Assembly: GCF_014641855.1 (NCBI RefSeq) | Contig: NZ_BMII01000034.1 | Span: forward strand, 1-53,309 | Source: Shewanella inventionis | GTDB lineage: Bacteria > Pseudomonadota > Gammaproteobacteria > Enterobacterales > Shewanellaceae | DNA length: 53,309 nucleotides | Direction of reading: 5' to 3' | In this document: in pieces, positions 1 through 8,577 of the stretch | How positions within the stretch are numbered: the first letter of the stretch is position 1 | Layout of the letters: the number at the start of each line of letters is the position of its first letter | Position numbers and translations under genes: made by a program | Notes under the pieces: model-generated | The model's database searches: none | What the model was told of the DNA's origin: nothing | Seen by the model: the letters and a program-made list of their open reading frames with translations, nothing else

Positions 1-3000
1 TCACCGTGATAGTGCGAGTTAAGGTTTCGCCTTCTTTGAGTGACTGCACGTCGATGTGGCTGTTGTTTAGCGTGTAGCTCCAGTTACCGCTCTCATCAAT
101 CGAGAAGGTGCCGTAGTTGCCATCGGCGACATTGGTTTGTACCTGGAACAGGGCTTCGCCAGCATCAGGATCGTTGATCTGTAATGAGCCTGAAACGACT
201 TCAACAGTTGAAGGATCTGTATCCGAAGCGCCGTCTTCTGTCACGATACCCGCATCATTTATTGGAGAGATTGTCGCAGGATCTTGTTCTGGTGTTACTG
301 TGATAGTTAAAGTCGCTGTTGCGCCGGTATTGGTCGTATAAGTGATAACAGGTACTTGACCATTCCAATTTGTATTAGGCGTGAAAGAGTACGTGCCATC
401 TGTACTTAGAAGCAACACACCTTGAGACAGAGTTACACTGGTGCCTGCTTGATAGGTGTTGTTGTCGCCATCAATGACAAAGCTTTGAACGGTTAAAATT
501 GAATCAATATCGGAATCATTTGTTAACACATTGCCCGTAGCAACACTATCTTCTTGGATAGTTATCGTGTCGTTTACCGCAATAGTTGGATCACTTTGGG
601 GTGTCACTGTAATAGTCAGTGTGGCGTTTGCCCCAGTGTTGGTGGTGTAAGTGATCGTAGGAAGTATGCCGTTCCAATCTGGCGCAGGAGTAAAGCTGTA
701 ACTACCATCAGTATTTATGACTAAAATGCCATTTTCAACAACTACAGACTCACCAGCACTGTAAACCGTTGCGTCACTGCCAACAGTAAAGCTGACCACA
801 CTTAAATCAGAATCTGGATCACTATCGTTTAATAAAACATTACCTGTAGCAACAACATCTTCTTCAACAATATTGGTGTCATCTAAGGTAACTGTCGGAT
901 CATCAACCGGCGTGATTTCAATCGTTAACGTTGCTGTAGCACCCGTGTTGGTGGTGTAGGTAATGACGGGTACGCTACCGTTCCAGTTTTCGTTTGGTGT
1001 GAAGGTGTAAGAGCCGTCTTCGTTGATGACAAGCACGCCGCCTTCTAGGGTGACTTCAGTGCCCGCATCATGGCTTTGGCCGTCAACTTCAAAGCTGACA
1101 ACGCTTAAATCAGAATCAGGATCGCTGTCATTATCGAGTACGTTACCTGTCGCTGGCGTATCTTCCGCCACGCTAACAACGTCATTGACTGCGACGGTCG
1201 GATCATCAACAGGCGTGATCTCAATCGTTAACGTTGCTGTAGCACCCGTGTTGGTGGTGTAGGTAATGACGGGTACGCTGCCGTTCCAGTTTTCGTTTGG
1301 TGTGAAGGTGTAAGAGCCGTCTTCGTTGATGACAAGTACGCCGCCTTCTAGGGTGACTTCAGTGCCCGCAGCGTAGGTTTCACCATTCACTTCAAAGCTG
1401 ACAACGCTTAAATCAGAATCCACATCGCTGTCATTATCTAATACGTTGCCTGTCGCTGGCGTATCTTCCGCCACGCTAACAACGTCATTGACTGCGACGG
1501 TCGGATCATCAACCGGCGTGATCTCAATCGTTAACGTTGCTGTAGCACCCGTGTTAGTGGTGTAGGTGATAACGGGTACGCTGCCGTTCCAGTTTTCGTT
1601 TGGTGTGAAGATGTAAGAGCCGTCTTCGTTGATGACAAGCACGCCGCCTTCTAAGGTCACTTCAGTGTCCGCAGCGTAGGTTTCACCGTTCACTTCAAAG
1701 CTGACAACGCTTAAATCAGAATCAGGATCGCTGTCATTATCGAGTACGTTACCTGTCGCTGGCGTATCTTCCGCCACGCTAACAACGTCATTGACTGCGA
1801 CGGTCGGATCATCAACCGGCGTGATCTCAATCGTTAACGTTGCTGTAGCACCCGTGTTAGTGGTGTAGGTTATGACAGGTACGCTGCCGTTCCAGTTTTC
1901 GTTTGGTGTGAAGATGTAAGAGCCGTCTTCGTTGATGACAAGCACGCCGCCTTCTAAGGTCACTTCAGTGTCCGCAGCGTAGGTTTCACCGTTCACTTCA
2001 AAGCTGACAACGCTTAAATCAGAATCAGGATCGCTGTCATTATCGAGTACGTTACCTGTCGCTGGCGTATCTTCCGCCACGCTAACAACGTCATTGACTG
2101 CGACGGTCGGATCATCAACAGGCGTGATCTCAATCGTTAACGTTGCTGTAGCACCCGTGTTAGTGGTGTAGGTTATGACAGGTACGCTGCCGTTCCAGTT
2201 TTCGTTTGGTGTGAAGGTGTAAGAGCCGTCTTCATTGATAACAAGTACGCCGCCTTCTAAGGTCACTTCAGTGCCCGCAGCGTAGGTTTCACCGTTCACT
2301 TCAAAGCTGACAACGCTTAAATCAGAATCAGGATCGCTGTCATTATCGAGTACGTTACCAGTCGCTGGCGTATCTTCCGCCACGCTAACAACGTCATTGA
2401 CTGCGACGGTCGGATCATCAACAGGTGTGATCTCAATCGTTAACGTTGCTGTAGCACCCGTGTTGGTGGTGTAGGTAATGACGGGTACGCTGCCGTTCCA
2501 GTTTTCGTTTGGTGTGAAGGTGTAAGAGCCGTCTTCGTTGATGACAAGCACGCCGCCTTCTAGGGTGACTTCAGTGCCCGCAGCGTAGGTTTCACCATTC
2601 ACTTCAAAGCTGACAACGCTTAAATCAGAATCCACATCGCTGTCGTTATCTAATACGTTACCAGTGGCTACGGTATCTTCAGCAACGGTATTGCTGTCGT
2701 TAACTAATACTGACGCATCATCAACGGGTGTCACTTCAATGGTTAATGTGGCAGTAACACCTGTGTTAGTGGTGTAGGTAATGACGGGTACGCTGCCGTT
2801 CCAGTTTTCATTTGGTGTGAAGGTGTAAGAGCCGTCTTCGTTGATAACAAGCACGCCGCCTTCTAGGGTGACTTCAGTGCCCGCAGCGTAGGTTTCACCA
2901 TTCACTTCAAAGCTGACAACGCTTAAATCAGAATCCACATCGTTGTCGTTATCTAATACGTTACCAGTGGCTACGGTATCTTCAGCAACGGTATTGCTGT

Positions 3001-3793
3001 CGTTAACTAATACTGACGCATCATCAACGGGTGTCACTTCAATGGTTAATGTGGCAGTAACACCTGTGTTAGTGGTGTAGGTGATGACAGGTACGCTGCC
3101 ATTCCAGTTTTCATTTGGTGTGAAGGTATAAGAGCCGTCTTCGTTGATGACAAGTACGCCGCCTTCTAGGGTCACTTCAGTGCCCGCAGCGTAGGTTTCA
3201 CCGTTAATTTCAAAGCTGACAACGCTTAATGCTGAATCGGCATCCGTATCATTACTTAACACATTACCAGCAGCGATTTGGTCTTCACCGACGATGATTG
3301 CATCGTTTATTAGTACTGATGGGGAATCGTTTTCGCTGATACTTTCTTCTTGAGAAACAGCTGTTGGGGTCGCTGCTTCTCCTGTTGTGTCATAGCCATT
3401 ATCTGCAAGTGTTTCAGAACCATCACGAGAAACTGCCACATAACCAGAATCACCATCATTGGCTGTTGGGGTGCCAGCGGCGGTTTCAGGTAGTTCTTCT
3501 GTAGGGTCTTCTCCAGATGCAATTAATTCTTGAAGGGCTTCAATTTCATCTAGGGTAGCCTGATCGGCAACTTGATCAATTGCATCAGCATTATCAAGGG
3601 TTTCGTCACTATTAAAAATGGTGCCATCATCAAACGTGATAACGAAACTAACGTCATCATTACTGGTTACTTGCGCTCCAGCGGGCACTTCTTGACCCGG
3701 TTGTAGTTGAACCGTTTCATTATTGATGGTTACGGTGATTGTACTTTCTGAGGCAGAAAGTATCCCTTTTTGTGACGTTATGATAGATCCCAT
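1..3793 (-). CDS. bpfA: Giant LapA/BpfA-like type I-secreted biofilm adhesin, N-terminal part
   Basis: The frame stays open from the ATG at 3793 to the left edge (about 1264 codons), so the C-terminus with any RTX repeats and type I secretion signal is outside the window. Residues 1-110 resemble the LapA retention module (MGSIITSQKG start) that holds such adhesins in the outer membrane. T104-A105-A106-G107 matches the di-alanine site cut by LapG-type proteases. From about residue 161 come ten cadherin/Ig-like repeats of about 101 residues with a WNGSVPVITY motif, then the start of a VCBS-like domain at the left edge. In Shewanella, bpfA lies next to hemY, as here. Family knowledge: a c-di-GMP-controlled surface adhesin for biofilm formation. 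The symbol is inferred from domain order and location; the secretion and LapD/LapG partner genes are not visible. Confidence 0.88.
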   Translation of the reverse strand, partial: MGSIITSQKGILSASESTITVTINNETVQLQPGQEVPAGAQVTSNDDVSFVITFDDGTIFNSDETLDNADAIDQVADQATLDEIEALQELIASGEDPTEELPETAAGTPTANDGDSGYVAVSRDGSETLADNGYDTTGEAATPTAVSQEESISENDSPSVLINDAIIVGEDQIAAGNVLSNDTDADSALSVVSFEINGETYAAGTEVTLEGGVLVINEDGSYTFTPNENWNGSVPVITYTTNTGVTATLTIEVTPVDDASVLVNDSNTVAEDTVATGNVLDNDNDVDSDLSVVSFEVNGETYAAGTEVTLEGGVLVINEDGSYTFTPNENWNGSVPVITYTTNTGVTATLTIEVTPVDDASVLVNDSNTVAEDTVATGNVLDNDSDVDSDLSVVSFEVNGETYAAGTEVTLEGGVLVINEDGSYTFTPNENWNGSVPVITYTTNTGATATLTIEITPVDDPTVAVNDVVSVAEDTPATGNVLDNDSDPDSDLSVVSFEVNGETYAAGTEVTLEGGVLVINEDGSYTFTPNENWNGSVPVITYTTNTGATATLTIEITPVDDPTVAVNDVVSVAEDTPATGNVLDNDSDPDSDLSVVSFEVNGETYAADTEVTLEGGVLVINEDGSYIFTPNENWNGSVPVITYTTNTGATATLTIEITPVDDPTVAVNDVVSVAEDTPATGNVLDNDSDPDSDLSVVSFEVNGETYAADTEVTLEGGVLVINEDGSYIFTPNENWNGSVPVITYTTNTGATATLTIEITPVDDPTVAVNDVVSVAEDTPATGNVLDNDSDVDSDLSVVSFEVNGETYAAGTEVTLEGGVLVINEDGSYTFTPNENWNGSVPVITYTTNTGATATLTIEITPVDDPTVAVNDVVSVAEDTPATGNVLDNDSDPDSDLSVVSFEVDGQSHDAGTEVTLEGGVLVINEDGSYTFTPNENWNGSVPVITYTTNTGATATLTIEITPVDDPTVTLDDTNIVEEDVVATGNVLLNDSDPDSDLSVVSFTVGSDATVYSAGESVVVENGILVINTDGSYSFTPAPDWNGILPTITYTTNTGANATLTITVTPQSDPTIAVNDTITIQEDSVATGNVLTNDSDIDSILTVQSFVIDGDNNTYQAGTSVTLSQGVLLLSTDGTYSFTPNTNWNGQVPVITYTTNTGATATLTITVTPEQDPATISPINDAGIVTEDGASDTDPSTVEVVSGSLQINDPDAGEALFQVQTNVADGNYGTFSIDESGNWSYTLNNSHIDVQSLKEGETLTRTITV
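284..3313 (-). repeat. Ten tandem ~303-bp repeats within the adhesin gene
   Basis: A marker (ttcca, encoding the WNG motif) recurs at 363, 672, 981, 1284, 1587, 1890, 2193, 2496, 2799 and 3102. The last eight are exactly 303 bp apart; the first two steps are 309 bp. The eight units on the right side (encoded first) are nearly identical at the DNA level, while the two left units have diverged. Such arrays can expand or contract by recombination and are prone to assembly collapse. Confidence 0.93.
3473..3484 (-). other. TAAG di-alanine motif: predicted LapG-type cleavage site
   Basis: Codons 104-107 of the adhesin encode Thr-Ala-Ala-Gly, in the context LPETAAGTP, between the retention module and the repeats. 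In LapA of Pseudomonas fluorescens the periplasmic protease LapG cuts between the two alanines of a TAAG at a similar distance from the N-terminus. Cleavage here is inferred. Confidence 0.7.
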
Positions 3794-4081
3794 TTGAAGC
3801 TCCCAACAGCTTTGTTGTATCAAGAAAGTAATACGTTAGTATGTGCGATTTAGGCTAACTAATTATTAATATTTAGATTAAATAAAATTTAACCATAGTA
3901 TAACAATTATACCATTCGATAGACAAACAGTCAATTTTTTGACGTTGCTATGGTTTTTAATAAGTAACTGAAAATATTTATTAAATGATAATGATGATGT
4001 AGTAGGTAGTGATGAAAACAAGTCAGGTTTTATCAACAATTATTAGGTATGTATATCGGCAATAATTTATCATACTGAATA
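3794..4081. other. AT-rich intergenic region upstream of the adhesin gene
   Basis: This stretch separates the adhesin start from the hemY terminator and must hold the adhesin promoter and leader. It is very AT-rich, with runs such as ttattaatatttagatt near 3870. No convincing sigma-70 hexamer pair or named operator was found, and no open frame of note exists. Confidence 0.5.
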
Positions 4082-4108
4082 AAAAAACCGCATTAAATGC
4101 GGTTTTTT
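4082..4108 (-). terminator. Intrinsic terminator after hemY
   Basis: A perfect 12-bp inverted repeat (AAAAAACCGCAT and its complement) with a short loop gives a GC-core hairpin followed by a T-run on the minus strand, about 35 bp past the hemY stop. It is symmetric and could work in both directions. Confidence 0.85.
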
Positions 4109-4140
4109 ATTAAGGGAAAAGTAAATTTAATACTAACGTA

Positions 4141-5310
4141 TTATATTTTGATTGCAGCATTCCGATAACTTTGTGCGGCTGAAGTATTCTCACCTAATTG
4201 ATCTTGAACCTGAGCCAAAGCTAACCATGATTGATGTGACGGTGCGATGCGACAAACGTTTTGCCAGTGCTCTTTTGCTTGTTTCGCATTACGTTGCTGC
4301 ATGGCCAATTTGGCTAAACACGTTTGGTAATTGACATCATTTGCATGCGTGGTTTCCAAACGATCAATTAACTGACGAATGTCAATATCATCAGCGTTGA
4401 TAAGATCTGGTAACGCGGAAAATAACACAGGTGTAGGAGCTGTTTTTAAGCGCTTGTAGAGTATTTTTAAGGCTTTATCGTGAAGTTTTAATATGTTTAA
4501 ACCATGAGCATAAGCAATGACAAGTTCATCTTGTTTACGTTCATCCTTGCTTAACCATTGCCAACATTTTTCTAATTCGGCTTCAGATGTCTTAGCAGCG
4601 TCCATTAACAAGGTTGTGTTAGTTTTTGTTGATAATGATTCGAGTTCATCCTCTTCTAACACTTTGCGTTTAGCAATAATTGGCAAAATCAATTTCAAAG
4701 CTGACCAGTCTTGTTGCTGTTGATAAAGGTCCACAGCAAGCTTTAATACCGGTGTGCTGCTTTTACTTGTAGGGCTAAGCTTGTCAACAATTGCTCTCGC
4801 TTTTGCTAATTCACCTTGTTTAATAAAATAACGTGCACGAGATGTATCTACTGCGATTTTAGCAATAGGATTTTTTTCAGCTTGTGTTAAGTAGTGATCG
4901 CGTGCGGTGGTTTTACCTTGATAATGTGCCGCGCGAGCAGCGGCAAATAAATTTAACAAAGGAATTTCACCTTGCTTAGCACCCTTGGCCATTGCTATTT
5001 CTGCAGCAGGCCAGTCTTCTTCTGCTATAGCCAAGGCGCCAGCAAGTGTGTATTTTTTAGCTGCTTTTTTACGCCATTTTTCAGGTAGATAGCGACTGCT
5101 TAAAATGATATTAAGGAGTAACACTAGTAACCACTCAGCAAGTTGCAGCATAAAATAAAAGACAATTAAACCGACAATAGCAGCAACTAAACTTGTTTCA
5201 ATTTGATACTCACCAATTGCAATATATACATAGCCACTTTGGCCGATAATAAGCGGGCTAATGCATAATCCAATTAAAATGAGCAACACATACACGAGTG
5301 TTTTTATCAT
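4141..5310 (-). CDS. hemY: HemY-like inner-membrane TPR protein of the heme operon
   Basis: A 389-residue protein with two N-terminal membrane segments (about residues 4-24 and 41-68), a basic stretch, then a long helical TPR-like region with pairs of short helices to the C-terminus. This is the layout of enterobacterial HemY, encoded last in hemCDXY operons. It is not the protoporphyrinogen oxidase also called HemY in Bacillus. Its role is unclear; it is thought to help organise heme-pathway enzymes at the membrane. The ATG overlaps the hemX stop by 4 bp (ATGA), implying translational coupling. A strong terminator follows. Confidence 0.9.
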   Translation of the reverse strand: MIKTLVYVLLILIGLCISPLIIGQSGYVYIAIGEYQIETSLVAAIVGLIVFYFMLQLAEWLLVLLLNIILSSRYLPEKWRKKAAKKYTLAGALAIAEEDWPAAEIAMAKGAKQGEIPLLNLFAAARAAHYQGKTTARDHYLTQAEKNPIAKIAVDTSRARYFIKQGELAKARAIVDKLSPTSKSSTPVLKLAVDLYQQQQDWSALKLILPIIAKRKVLEEDELESLSTKTNTTLLMDAAKTSEAELEKCWQWLSKDERKQDELVIAYAHGLNILKLHDKALKILYKRLKTAPTPVLFSALPDLINADDIDIRQLIDRLETTHANDVNYQTCLAKLAMQQRNAKQAKEHWQNVCRIAPSHQSWLALAQVQDQLGENTSAAQSYRNAAIKI

Positions 5311-6542
5311 TGTGTAAGTTCCTCCGCCGGCATTATTTCACCGTAGGTAACCAACTGTTGAAGCAAAGGCGAAACTTGGAACTTGTTAAGCGTTATTTTT
5401 TCAACTTTGACTTTTGCAAGCTTGTCTAATGCTTCAATAGTCTCTAGGGTGTTTTTGTCTGTTAAATCAAAATACTGCTGTAACCATTTATCGGCCAGTG
5501 CAATTGACTGCTGGTAGTTGGTTTGATCAAACCGGTATAAAGACAGTTGAGCTTGAAGTAGCTTATTACGAATGTTTTCGACTAAATACCATTGTTGCTC
5601 AGGCGATAATAGCGGTTCTAAATCTGTGGTACGTTTACGCACAGTGATAAATCCATCGGTTAACTCACGCCAGGTTTGGGCAAGGTTTTGTTGCCAGTCG
5701 TCTATTGAGCCTGTTATGGGTTCAGATTTTGACTGACCAGCAAAGTTTTCATTAATATGGTTCAGTGGCAGTGATGTTAAGCCATCAATCACACTATCTA
5801 ATTCGAAAATGGTGTTGGTGATGTCTGTGGTCTTTAATGATTTTACGCTGTTTATGTCAGCTGCTAATGCTTTACGTACAGGAGTTAATGCAGGATCTTG
5901 CATTGCACTGATACGTTCATCTGCCGATTGTAATAGCCCCATGGCAGTTTGAGGATCATTTTCTAGCCACAGTTTTCTGCCCGCCATGCGCACTAGGTAT
6001 TCTGCTTCTGATGCCATCCAATGATTAGGACTGCGTTGAGCAATAACATTGACACGCTCTTGCAATACTTTATTTGCTTGTTGAAGCTCAGCAAGCTTTG
6101 CATAAGCCTTGGTGTCATTAAGCTGTTGCTGCTCTAACGTTGAAATGCGTTTATTACTGGTCAGCGCGACTTGTTGTACTTCATATTTTAACGATTGATT
6201 TTGCTTGGTTTGTTCTGTAATGCTTTGCCCAAGTTTAGCTTGGCCACTGTCTTGTTTACCTAATTGTAAGTAAAGCCAATAACAGCCCAATGCAGCAATA
6301 ATGGCAATGGCTAAACTTAATAGTACCCCAAGCCTAATCCACCAAGAACTGGCTTTTGTTATGTGTTGTTCTTTTTGCGTATTTCTATTTTGAACTGGCT
6401 GTTTTTTGTTGTCACTTGACGATGCTTTGTTGGTATTGGCATTTTTTGCCGTTGTAGGCTTCTCAACAGTAGTTTGTGATGGAGAAATGGTTTTCTCCTC
6501 CTTGTTTTCTGGCGAGTTTGGATCTTTTTTATTGTTTTCCAT
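5307..6542 (-). CDS. hemX: HemX-like membrane protein of the heme operon
   Basis: The ATG at 6542 is preferred over the in-frame ATG at 6569 because AAGGAC lies 5 bases before it; this gives about 411 residues. The N-terminus is a long polar, Lys/Asn/Thr-rich cytoplasmic tail, then one membrane segment (roughly residues 70-93), a coiled coil with many Gln/Leu, and a periplasmic helical domain. HemX proteins are often labelled uroporphyrin-III C-methyltransferase, but no methyltransferase motif is visible and that name is probably misleading. The gene sits between hemD and hemY and overlaps hemY by 4 bp. Confidence 0.88.
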   Translation of the reverse strand: MENNKKDPNSPENKEEKTISPSQTTVEKPTTAKNANTNKASSSDNKKQPVQNRNTQKEQHITKASSWWIRLGVLLSLAIAIIAALGCYWLYLQLGKQDSGQAKLGQSITEQTKQNQSLKYEVQQVALTSNKRISTLEQQQLNDTKAYAKLAELQQANKVLQERVNVIAQRSPNHWMASEAEYLVRMAGRKLWLENDPQTAMGLLQSADERISAMQDPALTPVRKALAADINSVKSLKTTDITNTIFELDSVIDGLTSLPLNHINENFAGQSKSEPITGSIDDWQQNLAQTWRELTDGFITVRKRTTDLEPLLSPEQQWYLVENIRNKLLQAQLSLYRFDQTNYQQSIALADKWLQQYFDLTDKNTLETIEALDKLAKVKVEKITLNKFQVSPLLQQLVTYGEIMPAEELTQ

Positions 6543-6617
6543 GAACAGTCCTTGAAAGCAAAAATACAACCAATAAAAGCAATATTAATCAGTACGTGTC
6601 GATACCATATAACATTA

Positions 6618-7346
6618 TCATAACAAATTTATGCCCAAGCTCGTAAGTGTAGCTTGAGTATTTGCTCCATTTGCATTGGTAATATGGCTTAATCCCATTG
6701 CTTTGGCTTGTATTTCGACGCGATTACTGGGGACTATGATATGACATGAACGTAGCCATGCAAATGATTCTTTTGAAACAAGGCCGACTAAATTGGATAA
6801 TATTTCGCCGCTGGTGACAACAATGGTGTCAATACCAAAGGATTGCCATTGCTCGCATATGGTGCTTCTATTAAGCGTGGGAGTAACACGTTGATAAACT
6901 TGCCAGTAACTCACTGCAGCGCCGCGGGCGATTAATTGCTCGGCAAGAGTCTCTCTACCGCCAACTCCACGGACAATAATAAAGGTTTGTTTTTGAACAT
7001 TTTGTAGCTGAGGTAATGATAATAAGCCTTCACTGTCTTGGTTTGTTTCAGGGGCGGTTATGGCGTTGATATTCAGTGCTGCTAGGCTATCGGCTGTGGC
7101 TTGTCCAACAGCAAAGTACCGACAATGATGTGGAAATCTGTTTTGGAGTTGCTGGGCTGCAAACTCAACGGCATTTGTGCTAATAAATAATAAATTGTCT
7201 GCGTTATTTAGGTGTGATTGATCAAGATATTCATTTGTTGCTACCACCTCCAGCAGCGGGGTAACAAGATAAGCAACACCACTGCGAGTGAGTTGCTCCT
7301 CCATTGCTTGATTGCGCCCTTGTGGGCGCGTTAGCAAGACTTTCAT
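6618..7346 (-). CDS. hemD: Uroporphyrinogen-III synthase
   Basis: A 242-residue protein of the usual HemD size, starting MKVLLTRPQGRN. HemD closes and rearranges hydroxymethylbilane, the HemC product, to uroporphyrinogen III, the last step shared by heme, siroheme and cobalamin. The fold has two lobes; conserved features seen are the N-terminal LLTRPxG, ISTNAVEF, a FAVGQATA turn and the later VVTSGEIL. HemD sequences diverge strongly, so location just downstream of hemC (24-bp gap) is important supporting evidence. Confidence 0.93.
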   Translation of the reverse strand: MKVLLTRPQGRNQAMEEQLTRSGVAYLVTPLLEVVATNEYLDQSHLNNADNLLFISTNAVEFAAQQLQNRFPHHCRYFAVGQATADSLAALNINAITAPETNQDSEGLLSLPQLQNVQKQTFIIVRGVGGRETLAEQLIARGAAVSYWQVYQRVTPTLNRSTICEQWQSFGIDTIVVTSGEILSNLVGLVSKESFAWLRSCHIIVPSNRVEIQAKAMGLSHITNANGANTQATLTSLGINLL

Positions 7347-7370
7347 TCTCTAATGTCTTATTGATTTGAG

Positions 7371-8300
7371 TTAGTTGGCATAAACAGCATCTAAAATCGT
7401 TTTGGCACCTCGGCTTAATAAGTCATCGGCTAAAGCTTGGCCTAAGCTTACTGCATCTGTTTTAAGGCCTGATACAGTGCCATGAATTATCTGGCTGCCA
7501 TCAGGGTTGCCCACTAAACCACGTAAAGTTAACGTATCGCCATCTATTTCTGCAAATGCCCCAATAGGAACCTGACAGCCGCCTTCTAATCGGGTGTTCA
7601 TGGCTCGTTCAGCCAGAACTCTGTAACGTGTTTCTAAGTGTTCAAGTGGTGCTAGTAATGCTTTTACACGCTCATCATCTGTGCGGCATTCAATCCCAAC
7701 CGCACCTTGCCCATTGGCAGGTAATGACTCTTCGGCAGAAATAAAGCTGGCAATACGCTCATTGAGTTTTAAGCGAATTAGCCCTGCAGCTGCAAGAATA
7801 ATGGCATCATAGTCTCCACTGTCTAACTTTGCTAACCGAGTGCCAACATTGCCACGCAAGTCTTTAATGATTAAATCTGGGCGGGCAGCGCGTATTTGAC
7901 ATTGACGACGTAAGCTTGAGGTGCCGACCACTGCACCTTTAGGTAATTCGCTGATGTTTTTGTAGTTGTTTGACACAAATGCATCACGAGGATCTTCACG
8001 TTCGCAAATAACTTGTAATCCTAAACCTTCAGGAAAATCGACCGGAACATCTTTCATGGAATGTACTGCAATGTCAGCACGATTTTCTAGCATGGCGACT
8101 TCAAGTTCTTTTACAAATAAACCTTTACCGCCCACTTTAGCTAATGGCGTATCAAGAATAACATCGCCTTTGGTGCTCATTGGAAGTAGTTCAACCCGTA
8201 ATCCAGGATGAATACGTTCAAGTTCAGCTTGAACAAATTCTGCTTGCCACATAGCCAGTGGACTTTTACGTGTTGCAATACGAATTACATTTTCAGACAT
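7371..8300 (-). CDS. hemC: Porphobilinogen deaminase (hydroxymethylbilane synthase)
   Basis: A 309-residue cytosolic enzyme that joins four porphobilinogens into hydroxymethylbilane. Hallmarks are RIATRKSPLAMWQA at the N-terminus, D84 in HSMKDVP (catalytic Asp), GTSSLRRQ near 127-133, and C242 in EGGCQVPIGA, which carries the dipyrromethane cofactor. Both numbered residues match the E. coli positions. It is the first gene of the minus-strand hemC-hemD-hemX-hemY run and is divergent from cyaA, sharing a 277-bp control region, as in many gammaproteobacteria. Confidence 0.97.
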   Translation of the reverse strand: MSENVIRIATRKSPLAMWQAEFVQAELERIHPGLRVELLPMSTKGDVILDTPLAKVGGKGLFVKELEVAMLENRADIAVHSMKDVPVDFPEGLGLQVICEREDPRDAFVSNNYKNISELPKGAVVGTSSLRRQCQIRAARPDLIIKDLRGNVGTRLAKLDSGDYDAIILAAAGLIRLKLNERIASFISAEESLPANGQGAVGIECRTDDERVKALLAPLEHLETRYRVLAERAMNTRLEGGCQVPIGAFAEIDGDTLTLRGLVGNPDGSQIIHGTVSGLKTDAVSLGQALADDLLSRGAKTILDAVYAN

Positions 8301-8449
8301 AGTAGTAGATCCAAGTCAGATAGCCTTAGTTAAGCTAATGCTATCATTGCCTAAGCTTTGATGTAACAAATCGATGCTAATTGTTTGAAGTCAGTAGTGC
8401 TTATTGTTCTTGTTTATCTATTTTTAGTGTGAGTTAAATGGTCATACAA

Positions 8450-8465
8450 TGTTACGATGATCACA
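8450..8465 (+). promoter_or_regulatory. CRP-like site overlapping the predicted cyaA promoter
   Basis: TGTTA-N6-TCACA matches the CRP core (TGTGA-N6-TCACA) at 9 of 10 defined positions. It covers the -35 position relative to a TATAAT at 8473-8478 (17-base spacing), so CRP-cAMP bound here would block RNA polymerase. This fits feedback repression of adenylate cyclase, known for E. coli cyaA. Inferred from sequence only. Confidence 0.6.
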
Positions 8466-8472
8466 CTTTTGA

Positions 8473-8478
8473 TATAAT
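8473..8478 (+). promoter_or_regulatory. Predicted -10 box of the cyaA promoter
   Basis: A perfect TATAAT lies about 100 bp before the cyaA start. The matching -35 (TGTTAC, 8450-8455) is poor and is covered by the CRP-like site. A transcript would start near 8485 and have a leader of about 90 nt. Confidence 0.5.
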
Positions 8479-8577
8479 TGTGATGTTCAACCAGACTCTA
8501 TTGATGATAAATTCAAATGTTGCAAATCAGAGTCGTTACCTCATTTACCTAAGCAAAAAGATATAAGGAAGTAAGCT

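Noticed and set aside
284..3313. Regular 303-bp repeats that could be taken for a CRISPR-like or satellite array
   Set aside because: The period is a multiple of three and the frame is open throughout; the repeats encode adhesin domains.
5307..6542. HemX as uroporphyrin-III C-methyltransferase
   Set aside because: No SAM-binding or methyltransferase motif is visible; the name is an annotation habit.
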